Assembly: GCA_020444275.1 (NCBI GenBank)
Contig: JAHLLG010000004.1
Coordinates: 238,373 to 302,372 of the forward strand
Source of the DNA: Bacteroidota bacterium
GTDB lineage: Bacteria > Bacteroidota > Bacteroidia > Bacteroidales > UBA12077
DNA length: 64,000 nt
Direction of reading: 5' to 3'
Part shown: in pieces, positions 1 through 8,616 of the stretch
Numbering within the stretch: position 1 is the stretch's first letter
Layout: each line of letters starts with the position of its first letter
Notes under the pieces: generated by a model
Databases searched by the model: none
The model's input: the letters and a program-made list of their open reading frames with translations, nothing else
What the model was told of the DNA's origin: nothing
Translations under genes and position numbers: made by a program

Positions 1-2613
1 AGGCATTTCATCTTCGGTAATCGAAATCACTTCAAGTTCGTTAGCTACAATTCGTAAATCTCTTATTAAAGCCAGCGAATCCATACCGCTGTCTTTTCTT
101 CGCATACAAAGGTTAAGTTTGGTTTGCAGTTCAGGAATCAGGAATGAAGTTTTATAATCGGCATTACTGATGATTTTTTCATCATTATAAAAAATTTCTT
201 CAAATTCGTTTTCCTTAAATTGTTCAACAGTTAAGGCTTCGTAAGCCCAGCGAGTTGTCATTAAGTTGCCAATAAGCGGAACATATGTGTGATTCGTAAA
301 ACTTTCATTTAAATCGTCGTAATGAATCATAGCTCCTCCCAACAAGAGTTGAGGAACCAATATAAGTGGTATTAAAATATATATCGCAATAACCGAATCT
401 AATCCTGAAGAGATATTTAAACCAATAATATTTCCCATACAGGCAGCAGAAAATAGTATAAGCCAGTAAGGGATTAGCATACCCTGAATTTCCAGAATAC
501 TATTGCCAATTAATGTATACAGGAAAGTCTGTATTGCCGAAATTGTAAATAAAATAACAATTTTTGAGTTGATGTAACTAAACCAACTTAATTTTAAGAA
601 CGACTCGCGTTCAAGAATTCTTCGGTCTTTTATAATCTCTTCTGCACTTACGGTTAGTCCTAAAAATAGAGCTACAACAACAGCCATAAATAAGAATACC
701 GGCAAATTTTTATTTTCGCCAAAAACGTATCCTGTAGGAGTAATGTATTTGGTAAAAAAACCCAAAATAAGTGCTAGTAAAGGAGCTTCCAATAAATTAA
801 TAAGTAAATATTGGGTGTTGGTTAATTTAGAAAGAATGTTCCGCATGCTAAACACCTTAAATTGCCGAAGAAAATCAGGAATCTTAAAATCTGAATCGGG
901 TAAAATGTTATCGCTATGCTTGGGTTCAACTTTCTTTTCAATATTTTCTAAATACCTGTAATACCATGTTTCCGGAGATGTTTTCCGGATTTGCTTTTCT
1001 TTTCCGTACTCATTAATTTCTTTTTCCTCAACAATACGAAGTATTTGATCTGGATGGATAGTACCGCAGCAGGCGCATTCACTTTCAGCTGCATTTACAA
1101 GTGATGTTATGGTTTTAAAATATACAATCGCATCAACGGGGTTGCCCTGGTAAATTGGATATCCTCCTTTATCTAAAATCCATAGTTTATCGAACAGTTT
1201 AAATATATCAGATGATGGTTGGTGAATATTTGCAATAACCAATTTTCCTTTGTGGGCCTGCTGTTTTAGCAGGTTCATAACCTTTTCCGAATCCATTGAT
1301 GATAGTCCTGAAGTTGGTTCATCAACAAAAAGAAGCTTAGGTTCGCGCATGAGCTCCAAACCAATGTTTAATCTTTTACGTTGTCCTCCACTAATGAATT
1401 TATTTAATGGGTTTCCTACCTGCAGGTTTCGGGCATCGTATAAATCAAGATCGATTAATACGGTATTAACTTTTTCAATGATTTGAGGTTCGGTAAAATC
1501 GCTGAAACAGAGTTTGGCATTGTAATATAGATTTTGAAAAACGGTAAGTTCTTCAAAAAGTAAATCGTCTTGTGGAACAACACCAATTAAACCTGTTAAT
1601 GAGCTGCTTCTTGAGTGAACCGAGTGTTCGTTAATAGTAATTTTTCCCGATGTTGGGCTTAATTTGCCACATAACAAGTTTAGCAATGTTGATTTACCTA
1701 CACCGCTTCCTCCCATTATGGCGATCATTTGTCCTGACTGCTCCGAGAAATTAAATTTTTGAATACCGTTTTTACTGTTTTTAAAATGAAATTCAACATC
1801 TTTACCACTGAATGTAAGTCTGTTTTCTTCTTCTTCAAGAATAAATTTTGATGAAATGTCGTAGTAATAAATGGAATCAATATTAGGGCCTTTAATTATT
1901 GAACCTTTGTTAAGAAAATAGGTCCGACGGGATTTAATTTTTTGGCCTTCAATATATAAATTTAGTTCACCAGAATATCTAAATATAAATGATTGTATCG
2001 ACTGAATATAAAAAACGATAATTTGTCCATAGAGGTTTTCTTTATACAAGTGTTTGTACGGAATATTAACCTGTCCCTTTTTCTTTTTCATGATCCAGGC
2101 CAGATTATCAGACCACTCTCTTCGCTGATTATCGATAACAAGAACTTTATCGCTATCTAGTTTTTCTGGGTTGCTTTCGAAAATGAATGATCTGAAATTG
2201 TTAAATTCACTTTCCGACAGACTAAATGATTTGGAAACCGCTTTAATAAATTCAAACTCCTGTTCGGTTACCACATGATCTTCATAAACAAATTCTAGCA
2301 ACTCAAGAAAAACGATAACACGTTCGTCTCGTAACAGGCCTTTTTTAATTTGGCTGCAAACATTCGAAATCTGGAAGGATATTAACGACTGGCTATCTTT
2401 TAAATCTTTTACGTCATCCTGATCAAGTTCTCTTTTATAAAATTCAAGGTAGTTATCGAATAATTTTAGATATTCCTCAATAAATTCCGGCGTTAAATAT
2501 CGGTAAAGATATGCTTCAACAATTTTTCGTCCTTTGGCAGTAACTCCTTCGGGGTTAACATTTGCAACTATTGCAAAAAGGTGAATTAAGGCATTTAATA
2601 TCGACTCGCTCAT
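1..2613 (-). CDS. TerB-like/ABC ATPase/ABC-2 permease fusion (ABCG-like half transporter), 3' end cut by window edge
   Basis: The reading frame is open from an ATG at 2613 to the left window edge (871 codons), so the C-terminus is missing. Residues about 1-150 are helical and resemble TerB-like domains. A beta-rich linker follows to about 270. An ABC ATPase then shows Walker A GGSGVGKST (301-309), a Q-loop VPQDD, signature SGGQRKR (from 408) and Walker B LLFVDEP. A small Cys-rich stretch (CACCG) follows, then several membrane segments. ATPase before permease in one chain is the ABCG/White order. The substrate is unknown. The N-terminal extension is unusual for an exporter and could couple it to an envelope-stress or metal signal, which is inference. 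A terminator for the next gene separates the two. Confidence 0.85.
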   Translation of the reverse strand, partial: MSESILNALIHLFAIVANVNPEGVTAKGRKIVEAYLYRYLTPEFIEEYLKLFDNYLEFYKRELDQDDVKDLKDSQSLISFQISNVCSQIKKGLLRDERVIVFLELLEFVYEDHVVTEQEFEFIKAVSKSFSLSESEFNNFRSFIFESNPEKLDSDKVLVIDNQRREWSDNLAWIMKKKKGQVNIPYKHLYKENLYGQIIVFYIQSIQSFIFRYSGELNLYIEGQKIKSRRTYFLNKGSIIKGPNIDSIYYYDISSKFILEEEENRLTFSGKDVEFHFKNSKNGIQKFNFSEQSGQMIAIMGGSGVGKSTLLNLLCGKLSPTSGKITINEHSVHSRSSSLTGLIGVVPQDDLLFEELTVFQNLYYNAKLCFSDFTEPQIIEKVNTVLIDLDLYDARNLQVGNPLNKFISGGQRKRLNIGLELMREPKLLFVDEPTSGLSSMDSEKVMNLLKQQAHKGKLVIANIHQPSSDIFKLFDKLWILDKGGYPIYQGNPVDAIVYFKTITSLVNAAESECACCGTIHPDQILRIVEEKEINEYGKEKQIRKTSPETWYYRYLENIEKKVEPKHSDNILPDSDFKIPDFLRQFKVFSMRNILSKLTNTQYLLINLLEAPLLALILGFFTKYITPTGYVFGENKNLPVFLFMAVVVALFLGLTVSAEEIIKDRRILERESFLKLSWFSYINSKIVILFTISAIQTFLYTLIGNSILEIQGMLIPYWLILFSAACMGNIIGLNISSGLDSVIAIYILIPLILVPQLLLGGAMIHYDDLNESFTNHTYVPLIGNLMTTRWAYEALTVEQFKENEFEEIFYNDEKIISNADYKTSFLIPELQTKLNLCMRRKDSGMDSLALIRDLRIVANELEVISITEDEMP

Positions 2614-2654
2614 TTATATTTATTTGGAACAAAATTTAAGAAATTATTTAAACA

Positions 2655-2689
2655 ATAAAAAAGCTCATGCGAAAATTCCACATGAGCTA
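2655..2689 (-). terminator. Rho-independent terminator of the lipoprotein gene
   Basis: The inverted repeat AGCTCATG (2662-2669) / CATGAGCT (2681-2688) is followed on the minus strand by a run of T (plus-strand A at 2655-2661). It lies just past the stop of the minus-strand lipoprotein gene. Confidence 0.75.
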
Positions 2690-2710
2690 TTGTACAATTG
2701 GTATAAAAAA

Positions 2711-3556
2711 TTATAAAATAATCTTATTTCTAACCTTGTTTGTTTGTTCAATGATAGCCATTAGTTGTGCTTGAGTAATACCTGTTTCAGAAACATTGTC
2801 GTAAACTTCTTTGATAGGTTTTAAGTCAGTTAAAATAGACTGTATACTTTCATGTTCTTTATGTGGTTTCAAAAGTTCAACTAATTCGTTCAACGAAGTT
2901 TTCTGATGCATAATAACTTTAACCAGTTCAGGATTATGATAAACAGTTTCGGAAATGTTGCATGATATGTACATTGCTTCAACCCATGTACCTGCAAGAA
3001 CAAGTAACGATAAATCTTCTTTATTATTTTTTACAAGATATTCATAAGTGTCATAGAACGATTGAGTAATAAGTTCTACAAGTTTATCTTTATTATCAAT
3101 GTTTGCTTCAACCTGATCAACAAAGTTTACTGAAAATGCCCCGGTTATGCCAAGTTCAACAACTAAATTTTCCGATGCATCCATGTAATTCATTACTTCT
3201 TGTTTCATGTTGTACGTACTTGCATAACTTAAATCGGCACTATAAACACCTAAATTAATTGCCTGATCTTTTTCTGTAAAATACTTGTCAACATTACTGG
3301 TTTCGTTTGCTAAACCGATAATATAGCTTGCTTCAATATCATTAATCATTTCGGTAACCTCAAACGCTGTAGGTAATGGATATACAACTTCTTCTACTTT
3401 CTTTTGTAACTCTTCTTTATTCAACTTACCATCTGATGATTTTTCATCAGTTGGTCCTCCTTTTTTACCACCTGAGCAATTCACAAGTGATACAATTAAC
3501 ATTCCTGATAATAAAACAGTTGTTGCTTTTCTGATGAAAGTTTTTAATGTTTTCAT
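2711..3556 (-). CDS. Conserved-type lipoprotein of unknown function
   Basis: The 281-residue protein starts with a lipoprotein signal peptide: basic N-terminus, hydrophobic core about 13-25, lipobox LVNC with the acylated Cys at about 27, then a Gly/Lys/Ser-rich linker. The mature part is mostly helical and acidic, with no enzyme motif that I recognise. The residues after the Cys are Ser-Gly-Gly, so I cannot say which membrane it stays in. It is a single gene with its own downstream terminator, 104 bp from the transporter gene upstream. No function is proposed. Confidence 0.8.
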   Translation of the reverse strand: MKTLKTFIRKATTVLLSGMLIVSLVNCSGGKKGGPTDEKSSDGKLNKEELQKKVEEVVYPLPTAFEVTEMINDIEASYIIGLANETSNVDKYFTEKDQAINLGVYSADLSYASTYNMKQEVMNYMDASENLVVELGITGAFSVNFVDQVEANIDNKDKLVELITQSFYDTYEYLVKNNKEDLSLLVLAGTWVEAMYISCNISETVYHNPELVKVIMHQKTSLNELVELLKPHKEHESIQSILTDLKPIKEVYDNVSETGITQAQLMAIIEQTNKVRNKIIL

Positions 3557-3660
3557 TGATAATTATTTTTTAATTCTTTGATTTTTAAATATTCCCCAAA
3601 TTAAAGCGGTTATTTTACCGGTGTAATTTACAGTTTTTTTAGTTATTTTCAATTTCAAAA

Positions 3661-4581
3661 TTAGAATAATTTTCGGTAACCAAAACCCCAAAGCTCGATT
3701 CTTTTTGCTAAATATCCAAAAAACAGAGTTGAAAAGAAGGTAATGGAACCATATACAACAGAAACCATTGCCATTTCATAATTGTTCAATAAAGTTTCGG
3801 CCACAAAAATACCAACAATGCTATTTTTTAATCCAACCTCAATACTAATGGTAAAATTGTTTTTACCTCCAAGGCGTAAGTTTTTTGCTAAAAGATAAAC
3901 TACTAGCATTGATACAAAATTTAAAAGCAATGCCCAGGGAGCAATATTAATGAAGTTGTTTATGTTATTCCCGGAATTATTTTCATCAAAGAAAAGAATA
4001 ACTATAAAAACAGATAGCAATATTGTTGGCAAAAGTATTCGCAAATACCTCTGTGCTTTTAAAGCAAACTGATAAAAGTAATGTCGAACAGACATGCCGA
4101 TAAAGGTCGGGATAATAATAGTAAAGAAGATATTTATGATCGTATTCATCACATCAAGTTGAATACTTTTTTCTTCGCCAATAAATATAACCAATCCGAG
4201 GTTGACAATAAGAGGTAAGGTAACCAGGATAATTAGGCTGTTAATTGCAGTTAACGAAATGGAAAGGGCCAGATTTCCTTTTAAAATGAGTGTAATAACA
4301 TTTGTTGCAGATCCTCCGGCACATGCTGTAATTAATATAAAACCAACTTTTATAAACGGATTAAGATCAATAAAGCTGAACAGTATAAATGCAACTGATG
4401 GAAGAATAAAAACCTGGCTAATTATCCCTGTAATTATGGGTTTAGGATATCTGATAACATTCGTAAAGTCTCTTTTTTCTAGCGACAAACCCATTCCCAT
4501 CATTATAATTGCTAACGATAATGGTAATAGATATGTAGAAAAAAAATCCTGCATCTTTACGAAGTTAAATAACAATGGCAA
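3661..4581 (-). CDS. Bile acid:sodium symporter family (SBF/BASS) membrane transporter
   Basis: The 306-residue, very hydrophobic protein has about nine or ten membrane segments. Features typical of the SBF/BASS family are the opening LPLSLAIIMMGMGLSL segment, the Gly/Ser/Ala-rich stretch ACAGGSATNVITLI near residue 95, and the late EVGLKNS motif near 245. These proteins usually co-transport an organic anion with sodium across the inner membrane; bacterial substrates vary and cannot be read here. The start is uncertain: the Met nine codons further in (4554) gives a more typical N-terminus, and there is no clear Shine-Dalgarno to decide. Confidence 0.85.
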   Translation of the reverse strand: MPLLFNFVKMQDFFSTYLLPLSLAIIMMGMGLSLEKRDFTNVIRYPKPIITGIISQVFILPSVAFILFSFIDLNPFIKVGFILITACAGGSATNVITLILKGNLALSISLTAINSLIILVTLPLIVNLGLVIFIGEEKSIQLDVMNTIINIFFTIIIPTFIGMSVRHYFYQFALKAQRYLRILLPTILLSVFIVILFFDENNSGNNINNFINIAPWALLLNFVSMLVVYLLAKNLRLGGKNNFTISIEVGLKNSIVGIFVAETLLNNYEMAMVSVVYGSITFFSTLFFGYLAKRIELWGFGYRKLF

Positions 4582-4610
4582 AAATATAAAATAATCGTGT
4601 TATATAAACA

Positions 4611-4641
4611 AAAGAGGAATAGTGTTAAACTATTCCTCTTT
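4611..4641. terminator. Terminator hairpin after the exported thioredoxin-fold gene
   Basis: A perfect 13-bp inverted repeat, AAAGAGGAATAGT (4611-4623) / ACTATTCCTCTTT (4629-4641), with a 5-base loop lies 24 bp past the stop of the minus-strand gene at 4665. T-rich flanks occur on both sides. Confidence 0.75.
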
Positions 4642-4664
4642 AATTTATTTGATGTGTAAAATAT

Positions 4665-5279
4665 TTATTTTTTGTAATTTTTATCTTTAATGGTACATCC
4701 TATAGCTTTCGTAAAATCAGGGTCTGGTTTTTCACCGTCCAATAAAGCATTTACTGCATTAGCGAGATATTTTTCGTCAACTTCTGATTCGTCTTTGTAA
4801 TTATTGTCGATTGTTCCGATATACGAAACAACAAACGTATCGTCTTCTTTATTGAGTAAATAAACATGTGGAGTTCTTTTTGCTCCAAAATTTTTATATA
4901 TTTCCTGTGTTTCATCGAACAAATAAGGGAAGGGAAATCCTTTTTCTTTAGCGCGTTCTATCATTTTATCAAATGAATCTTCGGGTTGCAAAGCAGGATC
5001 GTTTGGGTTAATGGCAATTACCGGATAACCTTTTTCTCTAAACATGTTATCGATTGCTATTATTCTATCTTCGTATGCTTTGGCATATGGACAATGATTG
5101 CAAGTAAAGATCACTATCGCACCGTTGGTTGCGTCTTCATAACTATACAGCGATATCATTTTCTGATCGATGTTTTCTAAAGTGAAGTCATCAACAGCAT
5201 CACCAATAGTATACCCCTGAGCTTTTATTCCTGTTACAGCTAGTAAAGCTATAACAATAGTTAAAACTGATTTTTTCAT
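4665..5279 (-). CDS. Exported thioredoxin-fold (AhpC/TSA-like) protein with CNHCPY motif
   Basis: The 204-residue protein has a signal peptide (about residues 1-20, ending IKAQ). A peroxiredoxin/thioredoxin fold follows: IGDAVDDFTL, then CNHCPY with a CxxC pair at about 60-63, and a TPHVYLL strand with the fold's cis-proline position. Proteins of this type are usually annotated as redoxin-family proteins; the thiol pair suggests disulfide exchange in the periplasm. It lies 33 bp downstream of a TlpA-like gene on the same strand, so the two are probably co-transcribed. It is clearly paralogous to the cytoplasmic-looking protein at 11624-12202. The electron donor and target are unknown. Confidence 0.85.
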   Translation of the reverse strand: MKKSVLTIVIALLAVTGIKAQGYTIGDAVDDFTLENIDQKMISLYSYEDATNGAIVIFTCNHCPYAKAYEDRIIAIDNMFREKGYPVIAINPNDPALQPEDSFDKMIERAKEKGFPFPYLFDETQEIYKNFGAKRTPHVYLLNKEDDTFVVSYIGTIDNNYKDESEVDEKYLANAVNALLDGEKPDPDFTKAIGCTIKDKNYKK

Positions 5280-5312
5280 AGTATTATTTTTTAGTTTTAC
5301 ATTTTATGGGAT

Positions 5313-5810
5313 TTATAGAAATTTGTTAAGTTCTTTATCCAGATCTTCAAAATCAAAAGATTGTTCGTAGAATTTGCGGTTTCTTTTATTGTATATTAAT
5401 GTTGCTGGAATAGCTCCCGACCAATCTTTATTAACTTTATTAATCCAGGAATTACTATCGGGATCATCCAAAATAACAATATCTGGTTTAAGGTTATGAT
5501 TATGTTTAAAGGAGGAAATTCTCGACTGTATATTTTCCCCAAAATCAAGACTAACCAGTATTATTTTAACCTTCTCATTTGAATATTTTTCAAATAGCTG
5601 GTTAAAAGCAGGCATTTCCTTAACACACGGACGGCACCACGTTGCCCAGAAATTTACAACATAAACCGTATCATTCTGTTGGTTTAATAATGGTTCAAAC
5701 TCATTAAATGTATAAACGGGAAAATCCTGCGCATGAATAGCAGAAAAGTTAATTAGCACAAAGAGGAAAAGTAATTTGATTTTCATAACTTTCACTTTGT
5801 TAATAAACAT
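5313..5810 (-). CDS. TlpA-like thiol-disulfide oxidoreductase, exported
   Basis: The 165-residue thioredoxin-like protein has a signal peptide and the active site WCRPC inside FWATWCRPCVKEMP, the standard TlpA/ResA form. Such proteins reduce or exchange disulfides in the periplasm, often for cytochrome maturation or envelope proteins. The cis-Pro loop is seen as IPATLIY. A second possible start (5786, MKIKLL) would place the signal peptide directly at the N-terminus and is equally plausible. It is first of a two-gene unit with the redoxin at 4665-5279 and is divergent from the M14 gene. Confidence 0.87.
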   Translation of the reverse strand: MFINKVKVMKIKLLFLFVLINFSAIHAQDFPVYTFNEFEPLLNQQNDTVYVVNFWATWCRPCVKEMPAFNQLFEKYSNEKVKIILVSLDFGENIQSRISSFKHNHNLKPDIVILDDPDSNSWINKVNKDWSGAIPATLIYNKRNRKFYEQSFDFEDLDKELNKFL

Positions 5811-5865
5811 ATTTATACCGAAAATGTTTTGATGAGTCTGAAGATCATTAAACTTTTCAAAAAAC

Positions 5866-5887
5866 AGAATAGTCTAAGAATAGTCTA
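5866..5887. repeat. Tandem 11-bp direct repeat in a divergent promoter region
   Basis: AGAATAGTCTA occurs twice head to tail (5866-5876 and 5877-5887), 20 bp before the start codon of the M14 gene and 56 bp from the divergent thioredoxin-like gene. The position suits an operator, but no regulator is identified. Confidence 0.4.
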
Positions 5888-5906
5888 ACTCATAAATACA
5901 CTTATT

Positions 5907-8531
5907 ATGAATAAAAAAGAGATTTGGTTTAAAGCCATGAGCGCTTTATTGCTGATTTTATTCTTATTGATTAGCTCTAAAAATTTTGCACAGGTTATAC
6001 CTGCACCTGAAAGTCATTTTGGATTTACTCCGGGAACAGATCGTATGTTATTCAAATATGATGATTTGATTTCATACTTGCAGAAAGTAGAAAAAGTATC
6101 TCCAAAAATAAAACTAAAAGAGATTGGAACTTCCCCGCATGGAAAGCCTCTTTATGTGGCATTCATTTCGTCCGAAGATAATATCAAAAATCTCGATAAA
6201 TTAAAGGCAATTAATAAAGAACTAGCACTGAATAATAATCTTACAAAAGAAAAAAGAGAGGAATATATTCGTGAAGGTAAGGCTTTTTTTCTTTTTACGT
6301 TATCGATGCACTCAAACGAGGTAGCACCTTCACAGGCATTGCCTTTAATAGCATATGAGTTCTTAACTACAGAGAATAAGGAAATAAAATCTTGGTTTGA
6401 TAATGTGGTTTATATGGTAGTGCCGAATCATAATCCCGACGGAATGGATATGGTGGTTGATCACTATAATAAATACAAAGGAACAAAATATGAAGGTTCC
6501 TCGTTACCTGGATTATATCATAAATATGTCGGACATGATAACAACAGAGATTTTGTAGCCCTTACACAGAGTGATACAAGAGCTATTTCTGATTTGTATA
6601 CAACGGAGTGGTTTCCGCAAATAATGGTTGAAAAACACCAGATGGGATTCGGAGGCCCTCGCTATTTTATTTCGCCACCTCATGATCCTATTGCTGAAAA
6701 TATTGATGCTGGAATCTGGAACTGGATGAAAATTTTTGGATCGAATACCATTACTAAAATGACCGATGCTGGTCTAAAAGGGATTACACAGAATTATCTG
6801 TTTGATGATTACTGGCCGGGAGCGACAGAAACCTGTATTTGGAAAAATGTTATCGGGATGCTTACTGAAGGAGCAAGTGTTAAGTATGCAACTCCAATAT
6901 ATATTGAGCCTAACGAACTTGGAGCATATGGAAAAGGTATGAGCGAATATAAAAAGAGCATAAATATGCCTGAACCATGGGATGGCGGTTGGTGGCGATT
7001 GAGCGACCTCATGCAGTATGAAATAACATCTACCAAAGCTTATTTAGAAACAGCATCGATTTATAAAGAAGAGATTTTAACCTTTAGAAATGACATTTGT
7101 AAAAAAGAGGTTCAAAAAGGCTTGAATCAACCACCTTATTATTATGTGTTTCCTTTGAAGCAGCATGATCAGAGTGAGCTGGTTGAATTAGTGAATTTAT
7201 TGGATAAACATGGTATTGCCGTTTTTTCGCTCAATGATGATATAAATTACAACAATACGCAATTTCATAAAGGTGATATTATTGTTCCATTAGCACAAGC
7301 ATACAGGGCTTTTATTAAAGAAATATTAGAATCACAGGTTTTTCCGGCCAGGCATTACACTCCAGGCGGAAAGCTTATTGAGCCTTACGATATAACATCG
7401 TGGTCGTTACCTTTACATAAAGGAGTTACCGTTTATGAGATTAACGAAAATCAACAAAACTTTGATGGCAAATATACAGAGGTAGCTAAGCCATTTAATT
7501 TATTTTCAGAAGCGGAAGAGGATTACCATGCAGTTGTATTAACAGTTCAAAATAATAACAGCTATAAAGTTGTATTTAAGGCATTGGTTGAAGGAGTAAA
7601 AGTAGAGCAAATTGAAGAACTTTATCGTGTTAAAGGGAAAGAAATACCAGCAGGAAGCTTTATTATTTATAAATCGAAAGGATTTGAGAAAGTGAAAGAT
7701 CAGTTAAATTTCTCTCCATTGTATATTAACGAAGAAGTGACTATAAAAAAAAGGAAGCTTGAACTACCAAGGATTGGCTTAATTGAATCGTACTTTCATG
7801 CTATGGATGCAGGTTGGACTCGATACGTGTTGGATTCATACAATATTCCATTTACATTATTGCGTCCCGAAGAGATAAAAGAAACAGATCTTAATAAGAA
7901 TTTTGATGTTCTTATTATTCCTGATGAATCAAAATCAGTATTGATTGAGGGAATTTATAAATCTGAAAATCAGCAGTATTTTATGAAATATCCTCCGGAA
8001 TATATGAAGGGCATGGAAAAGGAAGGACACGAAAACATTCTTAAGTTTGTAAATAACGGAGGTATTGCTATCGCATGGCGCGAAGCTACAGAGCTTTTTA
8101 CAGGGATTCAGAAATATGCTAGTAATGATAAAATAAACGAAGAGTTTGAGCTGCCTGTAAAAGATATTTCAGACCAACTAGTGAAAAAAGGTTTTGCTTG
8201 TCCTGGCTCGTTGTTAAAAATTGAACTTAAAGAAAATCATCCGATAACTTATGGAATGCCGGCAGAAATTGGTGTTTTTCACAGAGAAGGACCCGTTTTC
8301 AGAACGTGGCAACCTTATTTTGATGTAGATCGCAGAGTGATTGCTACCTTCCCGGAAAAGAACATATTAATGAGTGGATATGCAGAAAACGAAGAAATAA
8401 TTGGAAATAAATCGTCCATTGTATGGTTGCAAAAAGGTAAAGGACAAATTGTGTTGTTTAGCTTTAGTCCACAGTTCAGGGCATCTACCCCTGCAACTTA
8501 TAAATTATTATTTAATTCGATCTTACTGTAA
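5907..8531 (+). CDS. Exported M14 zinc carboxypeptidase family protein
   Basis: The 874-residue protein has a signal peptide (about 1-29, ending NFAQ). The M14 catalytic domain shows the zinc motif HSNE (H135, E138), then NHNPDG near 174-179 and GHDNNRD near 210. A later EKHQMGF may supply the third zinc ligand. The long C-terminal half (about 450-874) is not a known catalytic unit by eye; it has alternating strands and helices with a class-I-amidotransferase-like feel (DVLIIPDE). It probably cleaves peptides in the periplasm or at the surface. The gene stands alone and ends at a strong terminator. Confidence 0.88.
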   Translation: MNKKEIWFKAMSALLLILFLLISSKNFAQVIPAPESHFGFTPGTDRMLFKYDDLISYLQKVEKVSPKIKLKEIGTSPHGKPLYVAFISSEDNIKNLDKLKAINKELALNNNLTKEKREEYIREGKAFFLFTLSMHSNEVAPSQALPLIAYEFLTTENKEIKSWFDNVVYMVVPNHNPDGMDMVVDHYNKYKGTKYEGSSLPGLYHKYVGHDNNRDFVALTQSDTRAISDLYTTEWFPQIMVEKHQMGFGGPRYFISPPHDPIAENIDAGIWNWMKIFGSNTITKMTDAGLKGITQNYLFDDYWPGATETCIWKNVIGMLTEGASVKYATPIYIEPNELGAYGKGMSEYKKSINMPEPWDGGWWRLSDLMQYEITSTKAYLETASIYKEEILTFRNDICKKEVQKGLNQPPYYYVFPLKQHDQSELVELVNLLDKHGIAVFSLNDDINYNNTQFHKGDIIVPLAQAYRAFIKEILESQVFPARHYTPGGKLIEPYDITSWSLPLHKGVTVYEINENQQNFDGKYTEVAKPFNLFSEAEEDYHAVVLTVQNNNSYKVVFKALVEGVKVEQIEELYRVKGKEIPAGSFIIYKSKGFEKVKDQLNFSPLYINEEVTIKKRKLELPRIGLIESYFHAMDAGWTRYVLDSYNIPFTLLRPEEIKETDLNKNFDVLIIPDESKSVLIEGIYKSENQQYFMKYPPEYMKGMEKEGHENILKFVNNGGIAIAWREATELFTGIQKYASNDKINEEFELPVKDISDQLVKKGFACPGSLLKIELKENHPITYGMPAEIGVFHREGPVFRTWQPYFDVDRRVIATFPEKNILMSGYAENEEIIGNKSSIVWLQKGKGQIVLFSFSPQFRASTPATYKLLFNSILL

Positions 8532-8549
8532 GCTTAAAAACTTAAATAA

Positions 8550-8584
8550 AAAGAGGTTAAAGTGTCACTTTAACCTCTTTTTTT
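8550..8584 (+). terminator. Strong Rho-independent terminator after the M14 gene
   Basis: A perfect 15-bp palindromic stem, AAAGAGGTTAAAGTG (8550-8564) / CACTTTAACCTCTTT (8566-8580), is followed by T residues to 8584. It lies 18 bp past the M14 stop and 32 bp before the start of the next gene, so it separates the two transcripts. Confidence 0.85.
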
Positions 8585-8616
8585 CGTATATGCAGAATAA
8601 ATTATATATTTATATA

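Noticed and set aside
4202..4594. 130-codon plus-strand frame opposite the symporter gene
   Set aside because: It is antisense to a well-supported membrane protein and has no recognisable features.
8401..8616. Longer reading frame extending the TPR-PAS kinase upstream
   Set aside because: It would overlap the M14 coding region and run through a strong terminator; the ATG at 8617 gives a clean signal peptide.
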